The position numbers and the translations under genes are program-made. Below are positions 1-10,700 of a DNA stretch of 64,000 nucleotides, one piece after another (within the stretch, counting starts at the first letter, position 1; the number at the start of each line of letters is the position of its first letter). The notes below the pieces were generated by a model that did no database searches, had not been told where the DNA came from, and saw nothing but the letters and a program-made list of their open reading frames with translations. Source of the stretch: Paenibacillus chondroitinus NBRC 15376 (GTDB lineage Bacteria; Bacillota; Bacilli; Paenibacillales; NBRC-103111); the NCBI RefSeq assembly GCF_004000765.1, contig NZ_BILW01000002.1, positions 1 through 64,000 on the forward strand. The letters are read 5' to 3'.

Positions 1-2563
1 CGCTGTAGCGCTGCGCCGCCAGGGACTGCTCGCGCTGCGCTGCAGCGTGCGCGAGCTTGGTTTGCTGCGCGGCGAGGCGCAGCTGCTCCAGCGCGGAGGT
101 TGCCTCCGCGATGAGCTGCGGCACAGCCGCGCCCGGCGCGCGCTGCGCGAACTGCGCGAGCTGCCGCGACTTGTCGGCGGCGAGCTGTGCAAGGCCCTTC
201 AGACGCTCGTGCAGCTGCAGGGCGGTCCGATCCTGCTCTGCAGCAGCACGCTGAAGCTCATCGATCTTCACGGCCAGCTCATCCAGGAAGGGCACGCTTT
301 TCTCGATGCGTGCGCGAAGCTCTTCAGCCAGCCTTTCTTTGGCCAGTAGTTGTTCCAGCTGCTGATCAATCTCTTCCCAAGAAAGCTCAGCATATCTAAC
401 CTGCCACTGCTTCAATTGTTCGTTCATTGTTGTTTGGGCAGCTTTCAGTCTAGCTTCCGCCTCAGTTAATAGACTCGCAGCTGCTTGCTGCTGCGCGGCT
501 GCTTGCACAGTTTGTTGTTCAAGCGCACTATATTCTTTGGATAAAACTTGAAAAGACTGTTCGTATTCATCGGCAAGGGAGATGATTGCTCCCCATTCTT
601 TTTCCATTTCCATCCATCGATGTTCCAAGCCGGAGAGTCCAGTTTCTTCATGTAACTCAGCCAAACGGGGAGATACAGCTTGTTCCAGACCTGCTGCCGC
701 TTCCTTCCAGACTTGCCCAACCTCGTGGTCAGCCAGTGGCGATCGTGATGGTTGCGACGCCAATTCAACAGCTTGCTGCATAACAGCTGTCATTCGAATC
801 AAACGCTGTTCATGAGTATATAATCGCTCCTTAACCCGTTGAAGCAGCACTTCCCCTTGTTGAAGCTGCAGCTCGACATCTTCTCCATTTACCAGTTCTG
901 CCGATGGGATGTGCTTGGAAGGATGCTCGGTTGCTCCGCACACTGGACATTGTTCTCCATCCGTTAGCTCACTGGCCAAAATAGCCGCAAGTGCATGACG
1001 CTCTTGCCTTTTCCAACGCTGTTTCATCTGCGCCAGCTCATCTTGCAAGGCAGGAATAAAGGCATGGGATAAAACATTCTGCTGCTGCCCCTCCGAGCTG
1101 ACTTCACTTGAACGTTGGAGCCATCCATGCAGCTTGTCCATCATTGCTTTCCGTTTTCCGGCTAGCTGCAATTGATTTTGCTCGATCGCAGCATGCGAAC
1201 GCCCTCTCTCTTCGAACGACTTTTGAGCGTCATCCTTTTGCAGCCGGAGCTGTTCAATCGCCTTTTTCTCCTGAAGCGCTTTATGTAACAGCTGAGTAGT
1301 CGCCGTATTGGTCTCCACCTGCTTGAGTTGTTCCTTTAGTTCCGTTTGTTTTAAAATCGCTTTTTGCTTCGTCTCATTGCTCTTCTTAAGATCCATTTGC
1401 AGCGCTGCTAACGCTGTTTTCACTTCATTTTCTTGCTGCTGGGCAAGGTTCACTTGCTGGTCAACTTGATCCAGCTCCTGCTGAATAACCAGGGCCTGCT
1501 GCAATTGGTCTAACCTCAGTAACAGAGGACCTTCCTTCAGCGAAAGCTCTTGCTGAGCTTGTTCATACCGCTCCGTTGCTTGCTGGTACGCTGCCTCAGA
1601 TGCTTGTTGGTCCACTTTAGCAGACTCCAGCTTCGACTGGCCGCCTGTGACGTCTTTGACAGCTAATTTATGCTGTTCCAGATAAGGTTTAACTTTTTCA
1701 GCTTTCTCTGCCTGCCCCAAAAGTAGCTCTTTTTCGCGTATTTGCGGCTCTTGCTCCTGCAGCTTTTGCGCTTCCGATTCAAGCACGGATTGTTCCTGCT
1801 GCCAATGATAAATCTGCTTGTGCTCCTCATAACACTTTTCCTGTTCAGTCAAGTGCAGGCGGCTTCTCACTGCTTCATGTTCAGCTTCTTGAAGCCGCTC
1901 ATTCGCTGCTAGCAGCGCTTGCTCCGAGGCGTCGCCCAAGCCTATCTGTTCGGCCGCAAGCTGTTTCACCAGGCTATCCGTTTCTTTCACTTTGGAGCTT
2001 ACTTTGGCGCTCAACTGATCCCCGTATTGTTCGAGATGGAAAAGCCTTTGCAGCATTTGCCTGCGATCTTTGCCTGTCAACGTCAGAAACTCGGCGAATT
2101 TCCCTTGCGGCAGCACGACGGCTCTCGTAAAATCCTGCATAGACAGACCAAGAATATGCAGCACTTTCTGATTGACTTCACCCGCTTTATCCGCAAGTAC
2201 GATCGTCTCCTTGTCTTGCAAATGCAGTAATCGGGCGATCGTTCCGTTAATGGACATTTCCGTACCGCGCTTGAATTGCCGCTCAACGCGATAACGTTCT
2301 GTGCCCGCTGCATTCGTGAGCTCAAAAGTGAAAGAAACGAACAGCGTCTGCTCTGCATGATTCATGATTGCTTGCGTGCCGCCGCTGGCCCGCTCGACTT
2401 TACCGTACAACGATAGCGTGATGGCATCGAGAATGGACGATTTCCCGCTCCCCGTCGGTCCAAAGATACCGAACACACCCGCTCCTAGCAGTTGGTTAAA
2501 ATCAATCGTTTGCAGTTCTCGATAGCTTTGGAGCCCGGACATTTGCAGCTCAATTGGACGCAT
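1..2563 (-). CDS. sbcC: SbcC, nuclease SbcCD ATPase subunit (partial, C-terminus off the left edge)
   Basis: This is the Rad50-like SMC ATPase of the SbcCD complex, which opens hairpins and processes double-strand ends with SbcD. At least 854 residues are present and the frame is open to the left edge, so the C-terminal ATPase half (signature and Walker B) is missing. The start is ATG at 2563 behind AGGAGG (about 2571-2577). Walker A GPTGSGKSS lies at residues 35-43, followed by a long Gln/Glu/Ala-rich coiled coil. The zinc hook CPVC lies at about residues 539-542 (bases 938-949) and divides the two coil arms. It overlaps the 3' end of sbcD by 14 nt, so translation is likely coupled. The coil close to the left edge is much richer in G+C than the rest. 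Family assignment is secure. Confidence 0.96.
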   Translation of the reverse strand, partial: MRPIELQMSGLQSYRELQTIDFNQLLGAGVFGIFGPTGSGKSSILDAITLSLYGKVERASGGTQAIMNHAEQTLFVSFTFELTNAAGTERYRVERQFKRGTEMSINGTIARLLHLQDKETIVLADKAGEVNQKVLHILGLSMQDFTRAVVLPQGKFAEFLTLTGKDRRQMLQRLFHLEQYGDQLSAKVSSKVKETDSLVKQLAAEQIGLGDASEQALLAANERLQEAEHEAVRSRLHLTEQEKCYEEHKQIYHWQQEQSVLESEAQKLQEQEPQIREKELLLGQAEKAEKVKPYLEQHKLAVKDVTGGQSKLESAKVDQQASEAAYQQATERYEQAQQELSLKEGPLLLRLDQLQQALVIQQELDQVDQQVNLAQQQENEVKTALAALQMDLKKSNETKQKAILKQTELKEQLKQVETNTATTQLLHKALQEKKAIEQLRLQKDDAQKSFEERGRSHAAIEQNQLQLAGKRKAMMDKLHGWLQRSSEVSSEGQQQNVLSHAFIPALQDELAQMKQRWKRQERHALAAILASELTDGEQCPVCGATEHPSKHIPSAELVNGEDVELQLQQGEVLLQRVKERLYTHEQRLIRMTAVMQQAVELASQPSRSPLADHEVGQVWKEAAAGLEQAVSPRLAELHEETGLSGLEHRWMEMEKEWGAIISLADEYEQSFQVLSKEYSALEQQTVQAAAQQQAAASLLTEAEARLKAAQTTMNEQLKQWQVRYAELSWEEIDQQLEQLLAKERLAEELRARIEKSVPFLDELAVKIDELQRAAAEQDRTALQLHERLKGLAQLAADKSRQLAQFAQRAPGAAVPQLIAEATSALEQLRLAAQQTKLAHAAAQREQSLAAQRYS

Positions 2564-3737
2564 ATTCAGGTCCTCCTAGTTGTTCCTTTTCCTCCAGCAG
2601 CTCCAAGAACAGCCGTATCAGCTCAGGCTCTGGCTGGGCTCCTCCGGTTTGCCGGGAGTAGAAGCGCGTGAAATGCTCCTCCATGGACAGATCCACCTTC
2701 GGTGCTGCTGCCCTGACAGCCTCCATCTCCGGATAAATGGGACGAATATGAATGAAACCGTCATACGCTTTGCGCAGCGATTGAATTTGTTCAATCGACA
2801 TGGCTTCTGTCATGTTGATCTCCAAGTCGATCCATGCGGAAGCATCCCGCTTCTCATCCAGCCATTGGTGAACCTGCCCGATTCCCTCTCTAGCTTTCCA
2901 GCTGACGAGCGGGCGTCCAGAGGCGAGAAAAATCTCCTTCGGCTCAGCCGCCTGTCCAGGCTGCAGATCAAGCACCGTTACGGACTTGGCTTGTCCGGCC
3001 TCCGAGAAGCTATAAGCAATTGGCGATCCGCAATAGCGGATCGGCGAAGCTGCTTTTACATTCTGCGGTCTGTGCAAATGCCCTAGCGCCACATACTGCG
3101 CCCCTGCTGTCAGCGCTGTTGTATCTACGGTATATGCTCCGCCCACTTGAATCGGCCGTTCCGACTCGGTTTCGAGGCCTCCGAGCACATAGAGGTGACT
3201 CATAATCAAATTAACCGTTCCCGCTTCAAACCTTGCGGCCTGTTTACGAATAAGCGCCCCTACCCGTTCGGAATACTTACTCCTCAGTGCTTCTTCCTCC
3301 GCTACATCCGAGAGCAGCTCTTTAAGACGCGACTCCGATGGATACGGCAATGCAATAAGACGAGCAAGCTCGCCCGTTCGAGCGATTCCTATCGATTGAA
3401 TCTCAGGCACAGGCAAACCGATCAATGTTATGTTTTGTTTTCCCGCAAGCGGTGCTGCAGCAGCGACGCGATCCGGATGGTCATGGTTGCCTGCGATGAT
3501 GGCTACATGACGTTTTCCGCCATCGGCGAGACGGGCCATACTATCATAAAAAAGCTGTTCCGCAGCTGCCGGAGGATTGACACTGTCATACACGTCGCCG
3601 GCGATTAAGACCAAGTCAATCTCTTGGTCTTGTACGATACCTACCAGCTCGTCTACAAATGCGGACTGCTCCTCCAGACGGCTTCGCCCTTCCAACGTTC
3701 GGCCAAAATGCCAGTCACCCGTGTGTAAAATTCGCAT
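2550..3737 (-). CDS. sbcD: SbcD, nuclease SbcCD subunit D (Mre11-like)
   Basis: This is the manganese-dependent nuclease partner of SbcC. Its 395 residues are the normal family length. The calcineurin-type phosphoesterase motifs are all visible: DWHFGRT near the N-terminus, GDVYD, GNHDHPDR and GHLH, which supply the two-metal active site. The C-terminal part is the SbcC-binding and capping region. It lies 15 nt downstream of addA and overlaps sbcC by 14 nt, completing an addB-addA-sbcD-sbcC order also found in Bacillus. The four products all act on DNA ends, so co-expression makes functional sense. Nothing unusual was seen. Confidence 0.97.
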   Translation of the reverse strand: MRILHTGDWHFGRTLEGRSRLEEQSAFVDELVGIVQDQEIDLVLIAGDVYDSVNPPAAAEQLFYDSMARLADGGKRHVAIIAGNHDHPDRVAAAAPLAGKQNITLIGLPVPEIQSIGIARTGELARLIALPYPSESRLKELLSDVAEEEALRSKYSERVGALIRKQAARFEAGTVNLIMSHLYVLGGLETESERPIQVGGAYTVDTTALTAGAQYVALGHLHRPQNVKAASPIRYCGSPIAYSFSEAGQAKSVTVLDLQPGQAAEPKEIFLASGRPLVSWKAREGIGQVHQWLDEKRDASAWIDLEINMTEAMSIEQIQSLRKAYDGFIHIRPIYPEMEAVRAAAPKVDLSMEEHFTRFYSRQTGGAQPEPELIRLFLELLEEKEQLGGPEYASN

Positions 3738-3752
3738 ACCTCATCCTCCACC

Positions 3753-6700
3753 TTACATTTCGAGCAGCTTTGCTCCATCAAAGAAATACAGAAACTTGCC
3801 GTTTACCGGACGTTTCCAAATATGTTCCACGGCACGTGTGTAGAGAGAAATTTGCTGCTCATACCGCAGTTTCAGCTCCGCATCGCTGCTGCCTTTCACT
3901 GCATCCGTTTTATAATCAACCAGAACCAGACCCAGCTCATCCTCGAATAAACAATCGATGACGCCTTGAATCAGTACCGTTTCACCGCTCGTGGAACGGT
4001 TCGTTCCCGTGTAAACCTCGTCTGCCTGCAGCCCATAGCTGAAAGGCACCTCGCGTTGTACATTCCTGGCCTGAAGCATCCGTTGTCCAACTCCGGTCTC
4101 GAAGAATCGCAAAACTATCGGAATATCCACCACTTCACTTTGCTCAGCGGTCAACGTTTGCTTCGCTAGCATGTCTTGCAGTGTCCCCCGAATGCTTGCT
4201 TCCGTCGGTGCTTCCTGCAGGGAGAGATTTTGCATGACGGCGTGAACGACCGTTCCTTTTTCCGCTGCTGACAGCTTCTTCTCTTCCATAAATTTAGGCC
4301 TGCGCCAAATCATCGACCTTCCGTTCCCGGAAGTCGGTGCCGCAGCTCCAGGAGCTATGACTTCAGTTGCAACCGGCATTTCCATCTCATCCGAGATTCG
4401 ATTTAGTTCCGACAACCGCTTCATTTCGGAAACCGTCGTCTTCGCAAAAAGTTTAGGAGCTTCCGGGAACGAATACGACCATGACAGCCGGTCATCCAGC
4501 CACTCCTGCCATTCCCCCGATGTCGTTACGGTCTCAATCCTGCGAATACTGTCCATCCTGTCTCCGTCAGGGGCCAAATTATGTTCTTCCAACACCTCAT
4601 CCGCCAGCAGACTTTCAGGCTTAATAACCTTCAGCTTCCATGCCGAAGGATCATCCAATAATCGTACCCCTGATGAAGCTTCGCTAATGCCCAAACGCTC
4701 CCTCCAGAGACCGGCGTGAGGATGCCGCAGCAGCGCTGGACCTACCCAATCCAGATAACTTTTGGCTTTCGCCAGTTCAAAATCGGGCAAATACCATTCC
4801 GTTCTGGACAGATGTCTGCCCCATCCGCGCAAGAGCTTATCCAATGATTTGACAGTCCCCAGCAAATAAAGCTTCTCTCTGGCTCTTGTCAATGCTACGT
4901 AGAGCACCCGCATTTCTTCCGCAAGCAGCTCCAGTTTCATCCTTCTTTTAATCGCAAGAGAAGGCAAGGTTGGATAGCTCACACGCAATGTCGTGTCTAC
5001 AAAACGCGGGCCGAACCCAAGCTCTTTATGCAAAAGAAACGAATCATTCAGATCCCGCTGGTTAAACATTTTGGCCATCCCCGCCACGAAAACAACAGGG
5101 AATTCCAGCCCTTTACTTTTATGAATCGACATGATCCTTACAACGTCTTCCTGTTCTCCGAGCGCACGCGCTGTGCCCAGATCCCCGCCGCTTTCTTTCA
5201 TTCTTTCAATAAAACGAAGGAATCGGAACAACCCGCGCAAGGATGTGCTTTCATATTGTCTGGCACGATCGTACAACGCCCTTAAATTAGCCTGCCTTTG
5301 CACGCCACCCGGCAAACCGCCTGCGAAATCGTAGTAGCCTGTTTGTCTATAAATATGCCAGATTAAATCCGCCAAAGAGCCTTGTCTCGCCTCGGTCCGC
5401 CACGTTTCCAGCAGCTCCAGGAAGTAGTTCAGCTTTTGCAGCAAAACCTCATTTTCTTCGGTTTTCTCGCTCCCAGCGGCCTGCAGCACAGAGTCGTAGA
5501 AGGGTACCGATTTATCTGCGATGCGAATCTGTGCCAAATCTTCGGCCGTTAACTGCACCACCGGTGACCGCAGTACAGCCGCAAGCGGTACATCCTGATA
5601 CGGATTATCGATGACTTTCAAAAGGGATAACATAACTTCCACTTCTGTTGCGGAAAAATAGCCTGTACTTAGCTCTGCGTAAGCAGGTATGCCCATCTTT
5701 TTGAGTTCTTCGATGAGAATAGGCGACCACATCTGCGTGGCGCGCAGCAGGATGACGATATCCCGGTACGTGACAGGGCGGTCACCGCCGGTTCTTTTAT
5801 CAAATACTTGAAAAGCTTCCTCGCCTCCGGTACCCATCAGCCCCTGAATTTGGCGGGCAATGGTTCGCGCTTCCAATTGCGCGGTTTCCAGCTCCTGCGC
5901 TTCCAAAACAGGATCAACAGCAGCACCTTCGGGTGAAGCTTCGGCAGTTATCTCTTCACTTTCTTCCAAATCAGCCGAATAGGATTCACTCGGGTCTGGC
6001 GCATCTGTTCCTCGATCAATGATCAGCATCTCAACGGAACAATCCGAGGCAGATGGCGGATAACCCGCTCCATACACGAGCTCAGCGCGCTCATCATAAG
6101 CGACTTCGCCTACGGTTTCGTTCATCATTTGTTTAAAAATAAAATTGACCGCGTCCACGACTTCGATACGGCTGCGGAAGTTACGCGCCAAATCAATTCT
6201 GCCGCCTGCGGACGATCCTTCCGGAAACTCATCCTTTTTGGAGCGGTAAGCTTTATATTTTTCAAGGAAGAGGCCCGGCTCCGCAAGCCGGAATCGGTAA
6301 ATACTTTGTTTTACATCGCCAACCATGAATCGATTTCCAGGGTTAGCGTTCGAAATTAATTCCACAATCGCTTCCTGTACACGATTCGTATCCTGATATT
6401 CGTCGAGCAGCACTTCAGCGAATTGCTTCCGATATGCCTGTGCAGCCTCAGATGGAACCAATTCACCCGGAATAGAGCCAGGCGCACTTAAAATTTGTAA
6501 GCAGTAATGTTCCAAATCGGCAAAATCGATCAAGCCTTTCGCTTGTTTACCTGCCTGATAACGATGCCCGAAATCCGCAACCAGATCTACTAACGTATGC
6601 AAAAGTGGCGCCATGTCGGCAATCTCCTGATGGAATTGCTCCGGGGTTCGGCCGAACAGCTCCTCTTGCATTTTGTTAATTTGCTCTTTGACTTTATTGC

Positions 6701-7715
6701 GAAGCTCTTTCACTTCTTCCTGCATCGCTTTATCGTAGTCGTCGCCTTTGCAAGCTTTGAGCTTGCCAAACTCGACGGTTTGAAAACCCATATACAGTAC
6801 GGACCACGGATAAGTTGTCGTTTCCAGCAGGTTATTTACGAGCAGTAAATCTTCTCGCAAGTTGTCCAAATAAGGAGCTGGCCCGCCTGGCGAATCGGCG
6901 ATCTCTATCGCCTGCCGCAATAAGTCGGCGGCTCCTTCCAATTCCAAAACGAGGTCGCGAATCAGACTTTGCTCCCAAATCCCGTAGTCCGCCGGCGCTG
7001 ACGCAGCGGCAACATACGGCAGCGCCTCCTGTATAACGGCGGCCGCCTCATCCGGCACCTCCTGCGGCGCAGGCTCCGGCGCTCCAAACATCGAAGCCGT
7101 CGCTCTGAGCCAATGCTCCGGCCACGGGTGACTGCGCGACACATCATACAGCTTCTGGATAAGCTGCATGATCGCGTCGTCGTTCCGCTCGCCGCTAAAC
7201 GAATCGACCAGCCGCCAGAAGGCGCTGTTCTCTCCGCTTGCGGCGTAATATTCCTCAAGCATCTCGCCAAGCAGATCTTGGCGCATCAGTTCCGCTTCCG
7301 TCTCATTCGCAATCCGGAACCCGGGATCAAGACGAATGAGGCTGAAGTAACGCTGCACAACTTCCAAGCAGAAGGAGTGGAGCGTTGTAATCGAGGCGCG
7401 CCCCATCAGCGCGATCTGCTTGCGCAAATGCTGCGAGTGCGGCTGCTTCATCAGCTCTTTCTCCAGCGCTTCGCGTATGCGATGTTTCATCTCCGAGGCC
7501 GCCGCTTTGGTGAAGGTTGCGACCAGCAGCCTGTCTACATCGATGGGCTCCCACTCATCGGAAATTCGCCGGATAATTCGCTCCACGAGTACGGCGGTTT
7601 TGCCTGATCCGGCCGCAGCGGCAACGAGCATATTTTGACCTTTGAGCGTAATCGCGTCCCACTGATCGTCCGTCCACGTACTGCCGGGAGGCTTGGGCTG
7701 TTGTTGTTTATTCAC
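3753..7715 (-). CDS. addA: AddA, ATP-dependent helicase/nuclease subunit A
   Basis: AddA is the UvrD-type helicase and 3'-strand nuclease of AddAB, the Gram-positive counterpart of RecBCD, which resects double-strand breaks for recombination. Walker A is AAAAGSGKTA close to the N-terminus; the DEYQDT motif II and the SIHKSKGLEFPVV motif follow. The C-terminal RecB-type nuclease motif VDYKTD is intact. The frame is open up to an ATG at 7754, but a GTG at 7715 has a proper AAAGGAG (7725-7731) nine bases upstream, so I place the start there (1320 residues, close to the usual 1230-1250 plus small insertions). The longer start would overlap addB by 14 nt and lacks such a site. Confidence 0.95.
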   Translation of the reverse strand: MNKQQQPKPPGSTWTDDQWDAITLKGQNMLVAAAAGSGKTAVLVERIIRRISDEWEPIDVDRLLVATFTKAAASEMKHRIREALEKELMKQPHSQHLRKQIALMGRASITTLHSFCLEVVQRYFSLIRLDPGFRIANETEAELMRQDLLGEMLEEYYAASGENSAFWRLVDSFSGERNDDAIMQLIQKLYDVSRSHPWPEHWLRATASMFGAPEPAPQEVPDEAAAVIQEALPYVAAASAPADYGIWEQSLIRDLVLELEGAADLLRQAIEIADSPGGPAPYLDNLREDLLLVNNLLETTTYPWSVLYMGFQTVEFGKLKACKGDDYDKAMQEEVKELRNKVKEQINKMQEELFGRTPEQFHQEIADMAPLLHTLVDLVADFGHRYQAGKQAKGLIDFADLEHYCLQILSAPGSIPGELVPSEAAQAYRKQFAEVLLDEYQDTNRVQEAIVELISNANPGNRFMVGDVKQSIYRFRLAEPGLFLEKYKAYRSKKDEFPEGSSAGGRIDLARNFRSRIEVVDAVNFIFKQMMNETVGEVAYDERAELVYGAGYPPSASDCSVEMLIIDRGTDAPDPSESYSADLEESEEITAEASPEGAAVDPVLEAQELETAQLEARTIARQIQGLMGTGGEEAFQVFDKRTGGDRPVTYRDIVILLRATQMWSPILIEELKKMGIPAYAELSTGYFSATEVEVMLSLLKVIDNPYQDVPLAAVLRSPVVQLTAEDLAQIRIADKSVPFYDSVLQAAGSEKTEENEVLLQKLNYFLELLETWRTEARQGSLADLIWHIYRQTGYYDFAGGLPGGVQRQANLRALYDRARQYESTSLRGLFRFLRFIERMKESGGDLGTARALGEQEDVVRIMSIHKSKGLEFPVVFVAGMAKMFNQRDLNDSFLLHKELGFGPRFVDTTLRVSYPTLPSLAIKRRMKLELLAEEMRVLYVALTRAREKLYLLGTVKSLDKLLRGWGRHLSRTEWYLPDFELAKAKSYLDWVGPALLRHPHAGLWRERLGISEASSGVRLLDDPSAWKLKVIKPESLLADEVLEEHNLAPDGDRMDSIRRIETVTTSGEWQEWLDDRLSWSYSFPEAPKLFAKTTVSEMKRLSELNRISDEMEMPVATEVIAPGAAAPTSGNGRSMIWRRPKFMEEKKLSAAEKGTVVHAVMQNLSLQEAPTEASIRGTLQDMLAKQTLTAEQSEVVDIPIVLRFFETGVGQRMLQARNVQREVPFSYGLQADEVYTGTNRSTSGETVLIQGVIDCLFEDELGLVLVDYKTDAVKGSSDAELKLRYEQQISLYTRAVEHIWKRPVNGKFLYFFDGAKLLEM

Positions 7716-7740
7716 TTCGTTGCACTCCTTTCCGTCTTCA

Positions 7741-10700
7741 TCACGGGCTAACATTTTGCTCCAATTCGGACCAGAGCTGGTCTTTCCCCCGCTGTCTCAA
7801 AACGTGAATTTCATTGCCTTCAAACAACGGATCAAACTGACAAATTGATTTATAAGAGCAGTGCAAGCAGGCAGTTTTTTTGCCAAGCCGATAAGGAGCA
7901 ATGTCGACATGACCATCAGTAATGCTCGTTCCGATTCCTTTTACCTGCTTGCGCACATATTTCCTGAGCGTGTCCCACTGTTCATCCGTAGCAACGGAGG
8001 AGCTTGAATAGAAGCTTCCATCCTTTTTCAAAGCAACTGGAATTAATTGCGAGTGCCCTGCGCTTTTTAACAGCTCACGATCCATCAATCCAGCAACTTC
8101 AGGATCTGCCGTGATCAAACCTTTCATTTTAAAACGTTTCCGAAGTTCTTTCTCCACGGCTGCAGGATCCAGCGCATTTTTTTGCTGCAGCATCGGGTTA
8201 TGCACATGGAAATAAAGCACGCCCGCCGGCTTCGCCGCAATACCCAGCCAACGTTCCGCATGTGTAATAATGACATCCAAGTAGGTGAGCATTTGTAAGG
8301 ACAGTCCATAATACACTTCGGATAACTGCAAGGAAGTTGAGCTTGATTTGTAATCAATGACTCGCAGTAATACGCCCTGCTCGCCATCCGCACGGTCCAC
8401 CCGGTCGATACGTCCAATGATTTCCATCGTACAGCCATTCTCTAAATCAAAGGTTAAAGGCGGCAGTTCTTTGCCCGGTCCGAAGTCGATTTCCAGACCT
8501 AGCGGTTCAAACTGACCTTGTTTCGCATGTTCACCTAGAACAACAGCCGCTCTGCCCACAACTTGCTTTAATTTTCTCGCGATATAGGCATATCTGCTGG
8601 AACTGAGCAAAATTTCCCCTTGCAGTCTCGGGGCAAGCTCGTCCACAACCTGTGCGGAACGCTCCATACACTCCTCTGCGGACAGCGATCCCCAATCCAG
8701 TTGATCCTGCTGCAATCTTTGGACAAATTGGTTTAATGCCGCATGAAACAATTGCCCGATGTCCGGGGCATCCAGCCGGTAAACGCGTCTTTCCTGCAAT
8801 CTCAAGCCGTGAGATACGAAGTGGGAAAAGGGACATGCCACATATTTCTCCATGCGTGACACACTCGCCCGCAGATTTTGACCGTATAGCAGCTTGCTCG
8901 TTCGGGAAGATATTTTGTTCTCTTTATTCGTATAGCCCAGCGCCTGAACGACGGATTGCAGCTTCATCTGCCACTCGGGTTTATCTGCATACCAGTTGTA
9001 GGTCTCCCACCATAAATCCGCCATGCGGCCGCCAAGCATCCAGTGCTTCATGCGCACAGCCAAATAGGAGATCGCCTGATTCGGATGCGCCATATAGGCA
9101 GCTTGCTCATCTTCCGAGGATTCAGCAGCCGGTTCAGCGAGCAACAGCGGGGTTTCAGTTCCGGGAAATAATTGGCGCATTTGTTTGATCAGCTCGGATG
9201 GCAGCAGAGATTTGCCCTCTTCATCTGCCAGCGGATAGCTCATCCACAGTCTTTTACCCGGGACGGTTAACGACGTATAGACGATAAATTGCTCATCCAA
9301 CAGCTTGCGTCTGCTTCCATCCGCCATCGGAAGGCCGGATTCCATCAGAACGCTCCGTTCCGCTTCCGTCAGAACCCCTTTTTCCGGCATTTGGGCAGGG
9401 ATTACGCCATCGTTCACACCCAATATGTAAGCATAACGAATACCGCTTGAACGGGTACGATCCATGCTTCCGATCAATAATTGGTCCATGGAAGGCGGCA
9501 CTAACCCTAGCTTCATGCTTTCCATGCCCGTCTCCACGAGGCTGTTAAAAATCTCAAGAGACAGCTCATCGTCCCCCATCGTCTCCACAAGCTGATCCAG
9601 CATCTCCATGACACTGTTCCACATTTGGCCATGCTCACGGGCTTTCTCCGGCTTGCCTTCCTGAATCGCTTGCTGACTCCAGGCTTCCAATTTGTCGGGA
9701 GCCTGAACGGCAATGAGAAGTTCATATAGAGCCTCAACTTGCGCTTTCACTGACCCGGCTTGCTGCAGACGTTTGGCAAAAGCAAGAAGCGGCCTAACCA
9801 CCCACTCTTTGCTTCTATTCAAAGCGGCTAATTCAGCCGTTTGCTCTTGTACACCTTCATCGGCTTCTTCCAGATTGGCCCGGAACTTGTAGCTCCATGG
9901 CTTACCATCCGTCCACCTGTAGCCTTGAATACCGAAAGCCAGCACATAGTTTTCCAGCTTATCCAACTCGGTTCGCTGATCAGCCGCCTCGCTCGGCAGC
10001 AGCAAATCCGTTTTGACGCAGCGGAATACGGCGTCGTAATGCCAATTGTGTTGGACCACTTCCAACGCCGAACGAATAAATTCAACCAACGGGTGATGCA
10101 GAACGGTTCTCTTTTGATCAAAAAAGTGCGGAATTTCGTAGTCGGTCAGTACCGCTTTTAATAAATCCTGATAACCTTCCATATTTCGAACCATGACGGC
10201 AATTTCACGCCAACGTACGCCATGCTCACGAACCAACTGCAGCATATCCCTGACTGCGCCTTCTACTTCAGCACGACGGTGGACAGCTTCTGCAATTACG
10301 AGCTGATCGCTGATTTTCTCATGCGCTGCCGGTTTATAACGCTGAGCTCCACCGCCAATCCGACGGTCGAAGTTGCGCTCCAAATATCCGAGTAACGGAC
10401 TATCGTCATAACGTGGCGAGCGATCCGGCGCAAGTAGATGAACCTCGGCTGACGGCAGTCCAAGCTGCCAAATAAGCTCCTGCAGCCGAACCATCGTCAT
10501 TGCCGTAGGGTGAAATAGATCCAACTCATCCGGCGCATCCCCGGCTTGCAGCTCCCGATCGAGGCACAGCGTAATCGTCACCTGCTTGCAAGTCGAAAAT
10601 AACGCGCCAAGCACGGCAAACTCCTGCGGCGTAAAACCGTGAAAACCATCGATCCAAACCGAAGCGGACCGCAAATAAGCGGAATTCGGAATCTGCTCCG

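Noticed and set aside
47-1299. Several plus- and minus-strand frames of 60-100 codons over the left end
   Set aside because: They are shadows of sbcC, whose frame is open across the region with Walker A and zinc hook in order.
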